The position numbers and the translations under genes are program-made. A model generated the notes under the pieces. That model was not told the DNA's origin. It worked only from the letters and a program-made list of their open reading frames with translations, and ran no database searches. From DAHUXT01 sp036273675 (lineage in GTDB: Bacteria; Chloroflexota; Ktedonobacteria; Ktedonobacterales; JADMIN01), in assembly GCA_036273675.1 (NCBI GenBank), contig DASUHD010000051.1, forward strand, positions 18,598-82,597: 64,000 nt of DNA. Reading direction: 5' to 3'. Position 1 is the stretch's first letter. Each line of letters starts with the position of its first letter. Of this stretch, positions 45,888 through 54,082 are shown one piece after another.

Positions 45888-47240
45888 TCACCACCAGTGG
45901 ATGCCGTGTTGGATCGCGTCCGAGGCATCTTCAGCGTCAGTAGCAGCTTTGGTGTCAGCCACATCGGCGGCGGGGCGCGCAGGATGGCCCAGTCCCTCCG
46001 TGACATCGGCCACATCGGCCACATCGGCCACATCGGCCAAGTCGGCATTCAGGGGCGCGAGGTGGGAGCGATCCTGGTCGAAGATCGCGTCGGGGGCGGT
46101 GAGCAGGCTCTGAAAAAGGAGGGGCTTGCCATGGCGGCGAGCGAGGAGGTCGGCAAGCTCCTGGGTGGCGGCGAGACGGCGGGCGCGCTGGGGCCAGAAG
46201 GCATGGTGCGCGGGATAGCGCGGCGTGAGATGCGAGATGGTGAGGTGGAGATCCTCGATGGCTTCATGGGCATGATGGGCACGCGCGTGGGCCTGGAGGT
46301 GTGGGGCAAGCATGCGCTCCAGCGTCTCGGGCAGGGTACGGCCACCAGAGAGGGGCTGAGGGAGCGTGCGGATGATGGTGGTGATGCGCTCAGCGCCTCG
46401 TGCGGAGTTGCCCGGTGATCCACTCTCCCAGCGCAGACGCAGTTCCAGCGTATGTCCATGTAGGCCACGCCGGGCGAACTTGGAGGCGACCTCACAGGCG
46501 AAGGGTGCCAGGCCGCGCAGCAGGCGGTCCGGGGTGACAGGAGATGTCAGACGAAGACGGAAGCGCAGGCGGAGCGGCGCAGACGTTGGCTGGAAGCGCA
46601 AGAGGTCTTCGCCGCGCGCGATGGCGGCGAGCAGGGGGCCAACGCGCGCGCCGAACTGGCGACGGAGAGAGACGTTGTCGAGCCGCGCTAGATGCTGGAG
46701 ACTCCGGACGCCATAGTCTTCAAGCCGGGAGACGGCCTGGGCGAGCGTGCGTGTAGTGATCGTTGTCGGGTCAGGGAATTGGAGACGGGTGAGCGCGGCG
46801 ATGGGTAGGCTCCGCAGCAGGTCAGCGGCCTGCTCAGGGGTCAGTATGGTCAATGGCGCTTGTGAAGACGCGGGTGTGTGCAGCAGGCGAAACAGGGCGA
46901 ACTGGGCGAGGATGCCGCTAAGAGCAATGGCGGCACGAAGGGTGATCTGCTGGTGGGCCAGGCGGGCGATGAGCGCCTGCACGACGGCGACGGCCTCGGC
47001 ATCAGTGCAGGGTCCGAGGTCGAGGAGGATGCTGTGTACGCCGTACCGCTGGAGGTAGGGCGTCAGGTGATAGCAGGCGGTGAGCCACGTGGGCCATTGA
47101 TCACATTGAGCATCGCCACGGTGTTTCGTCCGCGAGAGGCAGCGAACCCAGGCTAGGTGGCGGGACACGGTGGCTGGCGATGAAGATGGCTGGACGGGCA
47201 GCGAAATAGGAGTACTCCCAGGCATCGATGGCATCGGCAT
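45888..47240 (-). CDS. Y-family DNA polymerase-like protein (ImuB type)
   Basis: This 450-residue protein shows the Y-family palm end, fingers and little finger: SILLDLGPCTDAEAVAVVQA, LTPEQAADLLRSLPIAALTR, LEDYGVRSLQHLARL, ARGEDLLRFQPTSAPLRLRF. The N-terminal palm with the first catalytic acid is missing or unrecognisable, as in non-catalytic ImuB proteins, which recruit DnaE2 to damaged DNA. GGGGAGGGG precedes the ATG. The C-terminus has an ADVADVADVADV run from 9-bp repeats. Partners DUF6504 and DnaE2 downstream are broken. Confidence 0.72.
   Translation of the reverse strand: MPMPSMPGSTPISLPVQPSSSPATVSRHLAWVRCLSRTKHRGDAQCDQWPTWLTACYHLTPYLQRYGVHSILLDLGPCTDAEAVAVVQALIARLAHQQITLRAAIALSGILAQFALFRLLHTPASSQAPLTILTPEQAADLLRSLPIAALTRLQFPDPTTITTRTLAQAVSRLEDYGVRSLQHLARLDNVSLRRQFGARVGPLLAAIARGEDLLRFQPTSAPLRLRFRLRLTSPVTPDRLLRGLAPFACEVASKFARRGLHGHTLELRLRWESGSPGNSARGAERITTIIRTLPQPLSGGRTLPETLERMLAPHLQAHARAHHAHEAIEDLHLTISHLTPRYPAHHAFWPQRARRLAATQELADLLARRHGKPLLFQSLLTAPDAIFDQDRSHLAPLNADLADVADVADVADVTEGLGHPARPAADVADTKAATDAEDASDAIQHGIHWW
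46003..46038. repeat. Four perfect 9-bp repeats in imuB-like gene
   Basis: ACATCGGCC repeats four times; on the coding strand it encodes Ala-Asp-Val units near the C-terminus. Confidence 0.9.
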
Positions 47241-47533
47241 TATGTAGTCCCCTCCCCACTACGCTGAATAAGAACGTCCGTTCCACAAGAGTATCGGTAT
47301 GGGTGGATGGCGGTCAAGCGACAGAGTCCGACAGAGGCGACGAGATGTCTGTAGGAAGCCTCAAGTAGCCGAAAAGTCGTGAGGGAGGTGTCGCGTGCTG
47401 GGGGTGGGTGGGACTTGTTGAGAATTATAGGAGTTACCGAGGGGGAGACGGAGACGATGCATGCGGTCGCCTGGAACACGTGCGGTTTAGGGGGGTTGGG
47501 AGACGAGCGGCGAAGTGGTGGGCGCCGCCGTTA

Positions 47534-47660
47534 TCATTGCGCAGGTTTTCGCTGCCAGGGCCAGCAACGCTTGCGCTGGGGTGTTTTCTCAGCGGGGAGA
47601 GCTGGTGGCACATCGGGCGCTTCACCAGATGCGCTGTTGCCTGTGCCTAGGTCCGTCGCT
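47534..47660 (-). pseudogene. Second TPR-protein C-terminal fragment
   Basis: The minus-strand reading SGEAPDVPPALPAEKTPQRK then RCWPWQRKPAQ matches the tail of the TPR fragment at 23787 (SGAAPNVLPAILPEKASPPK, RRWPSQRKRTS). The DNA is also visibly similar over about 100 bases. The upstream TPR region is absent. Confidence 0.6.
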
Positions 47661-47753
47661 TCGACGAGAGTGACCCTATCGCGCGCGCGCACGCCATACA
47701 AAGAAATCGCCCGGAGGTTGCGCCTCCGGGCTTGCACCATCAGCGACACTCTG

Positions 47754-48050
47754 TTATCGGCTTGTTGCCCGTGCCTCGTTTGCAAGCTGGTATGCGCTCT
47801 TGCCCAGCGTCATGACGATGCCCTTCGTACACTCGCAATCGTCAAATGTAACACTCGGCCAATCAAGTTCATTCCTTCCACCGACGATCAGGACAAAGAC
47901 GTCGCCATTGCGTTGCATCTCCTGCAACTCACTCCCCGCCTTTTCGTCGCCGCCTTCGGGAATACTAACGACGTAGGCGCGGTTAATGTGCTCTTTGCCC
48001 AGAGAACATCGGGGGGTCAGGTCAACACTCGATACGCGATAACCTGCCAT
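47754..48050 (-). CDS. DUF3892-like small protein
   Basis: This 98-residue protein starts MAGYRVSSVDLTPRCSLGKE with AGGAGG 4-5 bases upstream. It continues HINRAYVVSIPEGGDEKAGS and VFVLIVGGRNELDW, and has two cysteines in DDCECTKG. The pattern (substrate-like strand, HI..., GGR turn) recalls DUF3892 proteins, which are small and of unknown function. Upstream extensions lack a binding site. Confidence 0.6.
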   Translation of the reverse strand: MAGYRVSSVDLTPRCSLGKEHINRAYVVSIPEGGDEKAGSELQEMQRNGDVFVLIVGGRNELDWPSVTFDDCECTKGIVMTLGKSAYQLANEARATSR

Positions 48051-48232
48051 ACTTCCTCCTGATTGCGTCCATGTGGCCAGAACGTGCCACATACAGGCAA
48101 GCACTGCATGGTACATGCCACTACCCGCCTGCGAACAGTCAATGTCGTTGAATAAACCTGCGCCGTCTGGCTGGCACACATGTTGCCGTGTAGTGCCATC
48201 GGGTAAGGAATATTGCCCGAAAGGAGGGCTCC

Positions 48233-48506
48233 ATGAGCCGGACAACCATCCTCACTGAGGACCAGTATGCAGTCCTTGCTTAAGGAGGGCGCAGCACGCG
48301 GCCAAACGCCTGAGGGCATCCTCGCTGACTGGATCGAAGCGGTACGTCTGTGCAATCGCGTCCTCTCACCGGATGTTGCCCGTATGTACCGCATGGAGTG
48401 GATGGAGCGAATAGATCGCGCGCAACGCGTAGAACGCGTTGAGGACGACCCCAATGCCACGCAACCGTCAACGGATCATCGAGTGGTCGCCTCTACAAGG
48501 GGTTGA
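48233..48506 (+). pseudogene. Antitoxin-like small gene with one-base insertion
   Basis: AGGAGGG precedes ATG 48233, which reads MSRTTILTEDQYAVLA then TAA. In the next frame the same protein continues LLKEGAARGQTPEGILADWI, EAVRLCNRVLSPDVARMYRM. Removing one C at 48274-48275 restores a single frame (DQYAVLLKEGAARGQ). The N-terminal type resembles small CopG/antitoxin-like proteins. Either a pseudogene or a sequencing error. Confidence 0.6.
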
Positions 48507-48747
48507 TAAGTGGCTGAGATAGTGTATGTTGTAGCACGTGTGTCGACGACCAGCTATTGATCACTGTCATGCAGCCACAACAGGGTCCTGACCATCACTG
48601 GTCGGGGCCTGCTCTTGACTGTTCCGTCCTGGCCTTTCATGCCCGTCAATGTGGGTTTGCCGGGGATGCATACTGTGCAGTGGCATGTTTACATCTCCGC
48701 GAGCCAATTGTTACCAGTGGTCTCAGAGAGAGCGGCGCAGCAGGCAC

Positions 48748-48781
48748 AGACTATGCAGAAGACTATGCAGAAGACTATGCA
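48748..48781. repeat. 12-bp tandem repeat, 2.8 copies
   Basis: AGACTATGCAGA repeats at 48748 and 48760, with a partial copy to 48781, shortly before the DUF2958 gene. Confidence 0.85.
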
Positions 48782-48824
48782 TCAACCGATAAAGAGGAGT
48801 TGGTCATGACAAAAGGAGTTAGTC

Positions 48825-49190
48825 ATGGCAACCGAAACACATGGAACTCACAAAAGCACACGTCCCGATCTCGCGCACGAGGATGCCCACGACCTGATGC
48901 CGCCCTGGCTGGCGGCAACTGTCCCGGCGCTCTTCGCCACTGAGCATGAGTTCGATCCTGTGGTCTACGCCAAGCTCTTTATGCCTGATGCGGGCTGGAT
49001 GTGGTACATCACGGAATACGATCCCGTAGGGCAGCGGGGCGTTGGCTTCGTGCGTGGCCAGGAAGATCTGGTAGACATTTCACTGGACGATCTGGCCACG
49101 GTGCGTGGACCGATGGGCCTGGCCATCGAGCGCGATCTGTTGTGGCAGCCGACACCACTCAGCCGTGTTCGGCATGGAGAGGTGCGGTAG
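48825..49190 (+). CDS. DUF2958-type protein
   Basis: This 121-residue protein reads LMPPWLAATVPALFATEHEF, VVYAKLFMPDAGWMWYITEY, GVGFVRGQEDLVDISLDDL and GPMGLAIERDLLWQPTPLS, the full DUF2958 pattern. AAAGGAG lies 8 bases before the ATG. The family is usually found on plasmids and integrative elements; function unknown. Its presence supports accessory origin of this stretch. Confidence 0.82.
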   Translation: MATETHGTHKSTRPDLAHEDAHDLMPPWLAATVPALFATEHEFDPVVYAKLFMPDAGWMWYITEYDPVGQRGVGFVRGQEDLVDISLDDLATVRGPMGLAIERDLLWQPTPLSRVRHGEVR

Positions 49191-49441
49191 GCCATCCGCA
49201 AACTGGCCCAAGAAAACGCCCCATCACCTGATGCGCTGGTGGGGCGTTTCGCTGCCCAGAGAGTCGACCGCTGCGGACACTTCCATCAGGAAGAACCGCC
49301 AACAGGCATTCCGTCTGTGATACCATGTTCGCCGCAGTACTTGAAGTTTGGTGGCAGCCCGAATCCCACGAATTTAGTATGTAATCTCGTCTGTCGGCGT
49401 CTACCTAGACGGCTTGGGTATGACTTCGGCTCAGCACGTCC

Positions 49442-49702
49442 CTATATCAACGGTGGTAACAACGGTGGCGTGACTGCATGGGGAGCACATTCCTTACAGG
49501 CGCCAGCGCGGATGAATCCCCGATGGTAGGCGTCGAAGAGACGCACCCCCGCGCGCGGCGTCAAGCCCCAGATCAGCACAGCGAGATCCATGTACAAGTG
49601 CGCGTCCTGCATGGCCTGCGCCTTGGTAAAGCAGTTGGCCCGCGCGGCGTCACAGCCATCCTGCCAGCCAACACGATACGTCGTGAGCAACGAGTGTTTC
49701 AT
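49442..49702 (-). CDS. Small hypothetical protein, 86 residues
   Basis: MKHSLLTTYRVGWQDGCDAA begins after a GGGGAGG binding site 6 bases upstream. The remainder (AMQDAHLYMDLAVLIWGLTP; RLFDAYHRGFIRAG) is helical. No family recognised. It faces the DUF2958 gene and may be mobile-element cargo. Confidence 0.5.
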   Translation of the reverse strand: MKHSLLTTYRVGWQDGCDAARANCFTKAQAMQDAHLYMDLAVLIWGLTPRAGVRLFDAYHRGFIRAGACKECAPHAVTPPLLPPLI

Positions 49703-50170
49703 CGGAAGCCTCCCCGTCCGTGGTGAGGCGCAAAACGCGAGGGCGTGACAAGGAGGCACGTGCGATGCGACGGAGCGTGCGACGTGATGACGCTGCCGGT
49801 CTTGCAGTTCTGCAGCCCCATTATGAAGCTGCTAGAACCTGCACATCGTACCACAAGATGCCGGTGGCGTGCGTGCGCCGCTCTCGAAGGCATAGCGCAA
49901 ATCTATCGGCTCATGGTGAACGTCACACCCCCAGGGCGTGCAACACTATTTTCCCGTTCAGTGGTCAAGGCGATAGCGTCACGAGAGTCGGGCCGCTCCG
50001 CTATGGCGATGGTTGACATACATACGCCCACTCCATGAGAAGCTCTGGTCTCCGACGTCAGGAACTGAGTATCGATGCCAGGAGCAGTATTCTGAGTCAC
50101 CCTCACTAACCAGATGCTGCCACCAACAACATAGACGATGGCGCTCGGCTCCGCGGCAGTGAGGCACTTC

Positions 50171-50218
50171 AGACGGGACTCGAGACGGGACTCGAGACGG
50201 GACTCGAGACGGGACGAG
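50171..50218. repeat. 12-bp tandem repeat, 3.8 copies
   Basis: AGACGGGACTCG repeats three times exactly and once partly; each join makes CTCGAG. It abuts the TGTCACA element. Confidence 0.9.
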
Positions 50219-50220
50219 TG

Positions 50221-50227
50221 TGTCACA
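50221..50227 (+). promoter_or_regulatory. Candidate ECF41 -35 element
   Basis: TGTCACA matches the -35 motif reported for ECF41 sigma factors. The matching -10 (CGTC after 16 bases) is not present at that spacing, so the call is tentative. It lies 95 bases before the first gene of the set that ends with the ECF41 gene. Confidence 0.35.
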
Positions 50228-50321
50228 AATACGACCTCTCGACCCACTAACAGTACGAAGCTTCACAGAGGGAAGTGTGCACACCTATGCAATGTATGCA
50301 ACATATCGGAGGGCAAGTGCG

Positions 50322-50621
50322 ATGAAGATCCTAGTGTTGCCAAAGCCGATCGAAGGCATTCGTCGGGAGTCCTTGGAGGAGTACGCCGCGGACGAGATTC
50401 GCGCCGTGTGGGACCTGTATGCGCAGGGCATCGTGCGCGAGTTCTATGTGCGCGCGGCGGAGCCGGGCAGAGTAGTCTTGATGCTGGAGTGCGCGAGCGT
50501 AGGGGCCGCCAGCGACGCGCTTGCGACGTTACCGTTTGCGCGGCTGCATCTGATCGAGTTCGACGTGATTCCACTGGCGCCGTTTGTGGGCCTCACACGC
50601 CTCTTCCAGGCAGCTGGCTAG
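50322..50621 (+). CDS. YCII/muconolactone isomerase-like small protein
   Basis: This 99-residue protein begins MKILVLPKPIEGIRRESLEE after GGAGGG. The pattern IRAVWDLYAQGIVREFYVRA, VVLMLECASVGAASDALATL and LIEFDVIPLAPFVGLTRLF fits the ferredoxin-like dimeric alpha-beta barrel of YCII/muconolactone-isomerase-like proteins. It is first in a same-strand set with DoxX, VOC, a nitroreductase and ECF41. Confidence 0.72.
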   Translation: MKILVLPKPIEGIRRESLEEYAADEIRAVWDLYAQGIVREFYVRAAEPGRVVLMLECASVGAASDALATLPFARLHLIEFDVIPLAPFVGLTRLFQAAG

Positions 50622-50640
50622 AAGGAGCGGTCACACTGTC

Positions 50641-51015
50641 ATGAACGTCATTTTGTGGATCGTTCAATGCCTGCTGGCCGTGGCCTATCTGCTTGCCGGC
50701 GCGCCGAAGGCAAGTTTGCCTATCACGGCGCTGAGCAAGCGTGTAGACTGGATCGGTGCCGTCCCGGCAGCGTTGGTGCGCTTCATCGGAGTGGCCGAGT
50801 TGCTGGGAGCAATCGGCCTCATCCTTCCTATGCTCACCGGTATTCTGCCCTGGCTGACGGTGGCCGCGGCAATGGGCCTGGCTGTCTTGCAGGTGTGCGC
50901 CACATTTTTTCACATATCCCGCGGTGAGGTGAAGAGCCTGCCAGCAAACGCGATACTGCTCCTACTGTCGCTCTTCGTCATCGTCGGGCGGGTGTTCATC
51001 GTCCCGGTGATGTAG
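50641..51015 (+). CDS. DoxX family membrane protein
   Basis: This 124-residue protein has four helices and the DoxX pattern LLAVAYLLAGAPKA, FIGVAELLGAIGLILP, and a C-terminal helix after SLPANAILLLLS. It starts 19 bases after the previous stop, with AAGGAG upstream, so it is co-transcribed. DoxX proteins are linked to thiosulfate or redox stress in some species; function here is unknown. Confidence 0.85.
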   Translation: MNVILWIVQCLLAVAYLLAGAPKASLPITALSKRVDWIGAVPAALVRFIGVAELLGAIGLILPMLTGILPWLTVAAAMGLAVLQVCATFFHISRGEVKSLPANAILLLLSLFVIVGRVFIVPVM

Positions 51016-51152
51016 GCGGCAAGGAGCGGTCGTTTCCCCTCGTACGACGGCGCGATGTCCAGCGGCATCCGCGACTCGCGCCGTCGCCAGGGCGGGCGCC
51101 GCATAGCGTACTACGAATTCAGTGTGACGAATACAGTGAGGAGGGTATCTAC

Positions 51153-51629
51153 ATGGATCCGCGGGCAGAAACGCATGATGCGTCTGGCGCGGCGGAGCAG
51201 CCCGTATGGCCGCGGCCACGCCCCGGTGTTGGCACAGATGTTGTGGTCACGCACCTGCTCATCGTCCGCGATGTGGACCGCTCGCGTCGGTTCTACACAG
51301 ACACGCTCGGCGCGAAGCTGCTCATGGAAGGTCCACCAGCTATCCTGCAGTTCTACAATAGCTGGCTGATCCTTTCGCAGGAGGGCGGCCCGACAGACGA
51401 CAAACCGGACGTTGTCGCCGTGGCGCCGAGCGATGGTCGCTCACTTACCAGCGCGCTCAACTTGCGCGTGGCCGACATCTACGAAGTGTATGCGCGCTGG
51501 CGCGAGCGCGGCGCGGAGTTCTTGACGCCACCGCAGGTGCACGCGGCTGAGATTCGGTGTTACGTGCGAGATCCCGACGGACACTTGATCGAGGTAGGAC
51601 AGACGACCAGCCGACCAGGGAGGGGCTAG
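51153..51629 (+). CDS. VOC (glyoxalase/dioxygenase) superfamily protein
   Basis: This 158-residue metal-fold protein has the paired beta-alpha-beta units: VTHLLIVRDVDRSRRFYTDT, LGAKLLMEG and RDPDGHLIEVGQ with the metal-ligand glutamate. An N-terminal extension of about 30 residues is Pro/Ala-rich. GAGGAGGG precedes the ATG. Substrate unknown; lies in the ECF41 set. Confidence 0.85.
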   Translation: MDPRAETHDASGAAEQPVWPRPRPGVGTDVVVTHLLIVRDVDRSRRFYTDTLGAKLLMEGPPAILQFYNSWLILSQEGGPTDDKPDVVAVAPSDGRSLTSALNLRVADIYEVYARWRERGAEFLTPPQVHAAEIRCYVRDPDGHLIEVGQTTSRPGRG

Positions 51630-51701
51630 TTGTGGCTCCCATTCGTCAGAGAGAGGTACGACCTCTGCCTCTAGCCGATCGGGAGCACGGAGGAGAATCA
51701 C

Positions 51702-52268
51702 ATGACAGAAACAGGTCCATCATCACCTCTCACGAGTGGCAAACGAGCGAGTGAACAAGCGAGTGAACAAGCGAGTGAACAACCGAGTGAAGGCAGCCCC
51801 ATTTTCCGCGCCATCATGGGCGTTGCTGGGCGCCCGTTCAACGCATTCGTCCTTCGATTTGCTGGCAGCCGCTATCTGCGGTTGTACGGGGTCGTCCACC
51901 ACCGGGGTCGGCGCTCTGGGCGCACGTACACGACACCGGTCGTCGTGCGGCCAACAGCCGACGGATTCGTGATCCCGCTGGCCTTCGGCGAGCGAGCGGA
52001 TTGGTTCCGGAACGTACACGCCGCGCGTGGCTGTGAGATCCGCTGGAATGGGACTACCTATTCGGTGGTTGATCCGGTGGTCATCGATTGGCCGACCGCA
52101 CGGCAGGCATTCAGCCCTCTAGAGCGGATCGTGGCGCCACTGGTCGGCATCACGCGCTACGTGCGCGTGCGGCGCGCGGACGCAGGCGATCCTGGCAGTG
52201 ACGTCCGTGTCAGCTCCCAAACGCCCGTTGGCGCGTATAAAACCCCAATTACCAGCAGTCATTCATAG
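51702..52268 (+). CDS. Deazaflavin (F420)-dependent nitroreductase family protein
   Basis: This 188-residue protein has the DDN/DUF385 pattern: YLRLYGVVHHRGRRSGRTYT, TPVVVRPTADGFVIPLAFGE and DWFRNVHAARGCEIRWNGTT. Such enzymes use F420H2 to reduce small molecules, so an F420-producing host is suggested. The N-terminus contains four ASEQ-like units from a 12-bp repeat. GGAGGAG precedes the ATG. It precedes the ECF41 gene by 37 bases. Confidence 0.85.
   Translation: MTETGPSSPLTSGKRASEQASEQASEQPSEGSPIFRAIMGVAGRPFNAFVLRFAGSRYLRLYGVVHHRGRRSGRTYTTPVVVRPTADGFVIPLAFGERADWFRNVHAARGCEIRWNGTTYSVVDPVVIDWPTARQAFSPLERIVAPLVGITRYVRVRRADAGDPGSDVRVSSQTPVGAYKTPITSSHS
51747..51791 (+). repeat. 12-bp in-frame tandem repeat, 3.8 copies
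   Basis: GCGAGTGAACAA repeats three times exactly and a fourth time with one change, encoding ASEQ units in the nitroreductase N-terminus. Confidence 0.9.
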
Positions 52269-52305
52269 GCGCAGCGCTCTGGGCCGCTAAACAAGGAAGA
52301 ATGTG

Positions 52306-53169
52306 ATGGACCCCTTCGAATCCTATCGAGCGTATCTGTTCTCTATCGCCTATCGCATGCTCGGCAGCGCGATGGACGCCGAAGACATGGTGCAAGAAAC
52401 CTACCTACGCTATCGCGCCACACCGCCGGACGCCATCGCATCGCCCAAGGCGTTCTTGACCACGATCGTGGTGCGCCTGTGCACCGATCAGCTCCACCTG
52501 GCACGCCGCCAGCGCGAGACGTATGTGGGACCCTGGCTGCCCGAGCCGATCAGCGACGTGGCGGCCCTGCAGGTGGAGAACCCCGCGGAGCGTGTCGATG
52601 TGGAAGAGTCGGTGTCGCTGGCGTTCCTGGTACTCCTGGAGCGGCTGCAACCCGTAGAGCGCGCTGTCTTCCTGCTGCGCGAAGTTTTTGAATACGAGTA
52701 TGCAGAGATCGCAAGCTTCCTCGGCAAGAGCGAGTTGGCCTGTCGGCAGGCGTTTAGTCGCGCCAAGAAGCATCTCGCCGACCATCGGCCACGCTTCTCC
52801 GCCTCGGACGAGTCCCACCGCAACATGCTCTTGTCATTTGAGCGGGCGGTCCAGGCTGGCGACATGGACGCACTGATGAATATGCTCAGCGAAGACGTGA
52901 CACTCTGGGCGGATGGTGGCGGAAAGGTCAAGGGAGCAGCGACACGCCCGGTCTCCGGCGCGTTGGCGGTAGCGCGGTTCAGCATTGGTGCGACGCGGCG
53001 CTTCTTGCCAGCGGAGTACCGTGTTGACGTGGAGGAGGTCAACGGTGAGCCAGCCCTCGTGATTCGTGACGCGGGACGCGCGTACTTTGTGCTGACCATC
53101 GAGGTATGGGCGCAACAGATACATAGCGTGCGCATTGTCGCCAACCCCGACAAACTTGCTCACGTGTGA
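52306..53169 (+). CDS. sigJ: ECF41 sigma factor with SnoaL-like C-terminal domain
   Basis: This 287-residue protein has sigma region 2 (RAYLFSIAYRMLGSAMDAED), the linker motif WLPEPI, region 4 (AEIASFLGKSELACRQAFSR), and a SnoaL-like C-terminal domain with DGGGK and NPDKL. The three motifs are signatures of group ECF41, where the fused domain replaces an anti-sigma factor. These sigma factors usually sit next to and control genes for carboxymuconolactone decarboxylases, oxidoreductases or epimerases; the four genes upstream fit. ATG with AAGGAAG upstream is preferred over the adjacent GTG. Confidence 0.93.
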   Translation: MDPFESYRAYLFSIAYRMLGSAMDAEDMVQETYLRYRATPPDAIASPKAFLTTIVVRLCTDQLHLARRQRETYVGPWLPEPISDVAALQVENPAERVDVEESVSLAFLVLLERLQPVERAVFLLREVFEYEYAEIASFLGKSELACRQAFSRAKKHLADHRPRFSASDESHRNMLLSFERAVQAGDMDALMNMLSEDVTLWADGGGKVKGAATRPVSGALAVARFSIGATRRFLPAEYRVDVEEVNGEPALVIRDAGRAYFVLTIEVWAQQIHSVRIVANPDKLAHV

Positions 53170-54082
53170 GGCGGTCGGCACAAGAATTGCTCCGCACCAT
53201 CCGGCAGAGGACATGTACTCACTGCCGAACGTGACCACGACGTGTGCCATGAATCCCTACCTAGCCAGAGGCTGAAGCGGTGGGTGGTGGATGTCTCTGC
53301 GCGTATGTGCGGGACGGGGCAACTCTTTGTCGTCGACGCATCGAACATGCCGTTGTCATGCCACCCCGAAGCGTGGGGCGGACGAGCAGAATACCAGAAT
53401 ACCAGAATACCAGAATACCAGAATAGCCGCACGAACCACGGTACAGCGATGGTCCACTGGCAACACAGGTTTCCGCGGAGGCGTTTCTGAGGGAGTATGT
53501 ACCCTTAAGCGGGCGCCGCAAGTGTTTGCAGACGTCACGGTGGACGCCTGTCTGTGGTAAGCTCGCAGTCACGCTGGGCTGAACAGCCCGCGCTCCCGAC
53601 GCGGTGAAACCTCTTCCCCACCAAGGGTCAGGAGACAGGATCCACCGTGGGGTCTCGTTGTCTGACACGGGACGGGACAGGCACTGCCTCGGTCCGGTTG
53701 CTTCTTATCTCACAACGCCCCCTGATTTACGAATTCGCTGATGGCGTTCGGGACTCTCCTTCGAAGCATCTGCTGCACCGAGCGTGACGCAGTAAGATAT
53801 AACGTCAGCGGTGAGTGAAGGTGAACTAGCTGACTGGCCACACGCAACAAGCACACGCAAGCACACGCAAGGAGTTGTATCATCTCAAAATGCCGTACCA
53901 CAACACGAACTCACTAGCGCATCGGTCACATCAAGCATGCAGATTGGTGCTGTCTCTGCGTGTTACGATAGAGGGCGGCGACGTTCTGATGGACGTTTTT
54001 GGGAAGGGTGTTGTCACCTGTTCGTAGTGGACGGGAGTGGCATCGCTGTGCGATGGACGTGCGATAGGCGGAGGAGTGATGC
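53170..54082. other. 0.9-kb intergenic stretch
   Basis: No gene supported. It has an 8-bp tandem repeat (53388-53425), a CCCCAC/GTGGGG hairpin about 53616-53653 and GCACACGCAA twice at 53851-53870. The last 150 bases hold the HAD gene's upstream region with GGAGGAG. Confidence 0.5.
53388..53425. repeat. 8-bp tandem repeat, 4.75 copies
   Basis: AGAATACC repeats four times exactly from 53388, then a partial copy. It is intergenic, and its unit is not a multiple of three. Confidence 0.9.

Larger units (their letters stand above)
49703..50321. other. Intergenic region before the ECF41 gene set
   Basis: A good AAGGAGG site precedes an ATG at 49765, but both possible frames lack recognisable protein. 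A 12-bp repeat lies at 50171-50218 and is followed directly by TGTCACA at 50221. Confidence 0.45.

Noticed and set aside
47379..48062. 227-codon plus-strand open frame
   Set aside because: Crosses a TPR-tail remnant and the DUF3892-like gene on the other strand; no homology of its own.
53616..53653. IS200/IS605-type end hairpin
   Set aside because: Only a 6-bp CCCCAC/GTGGGG stem and no transposase nearby.
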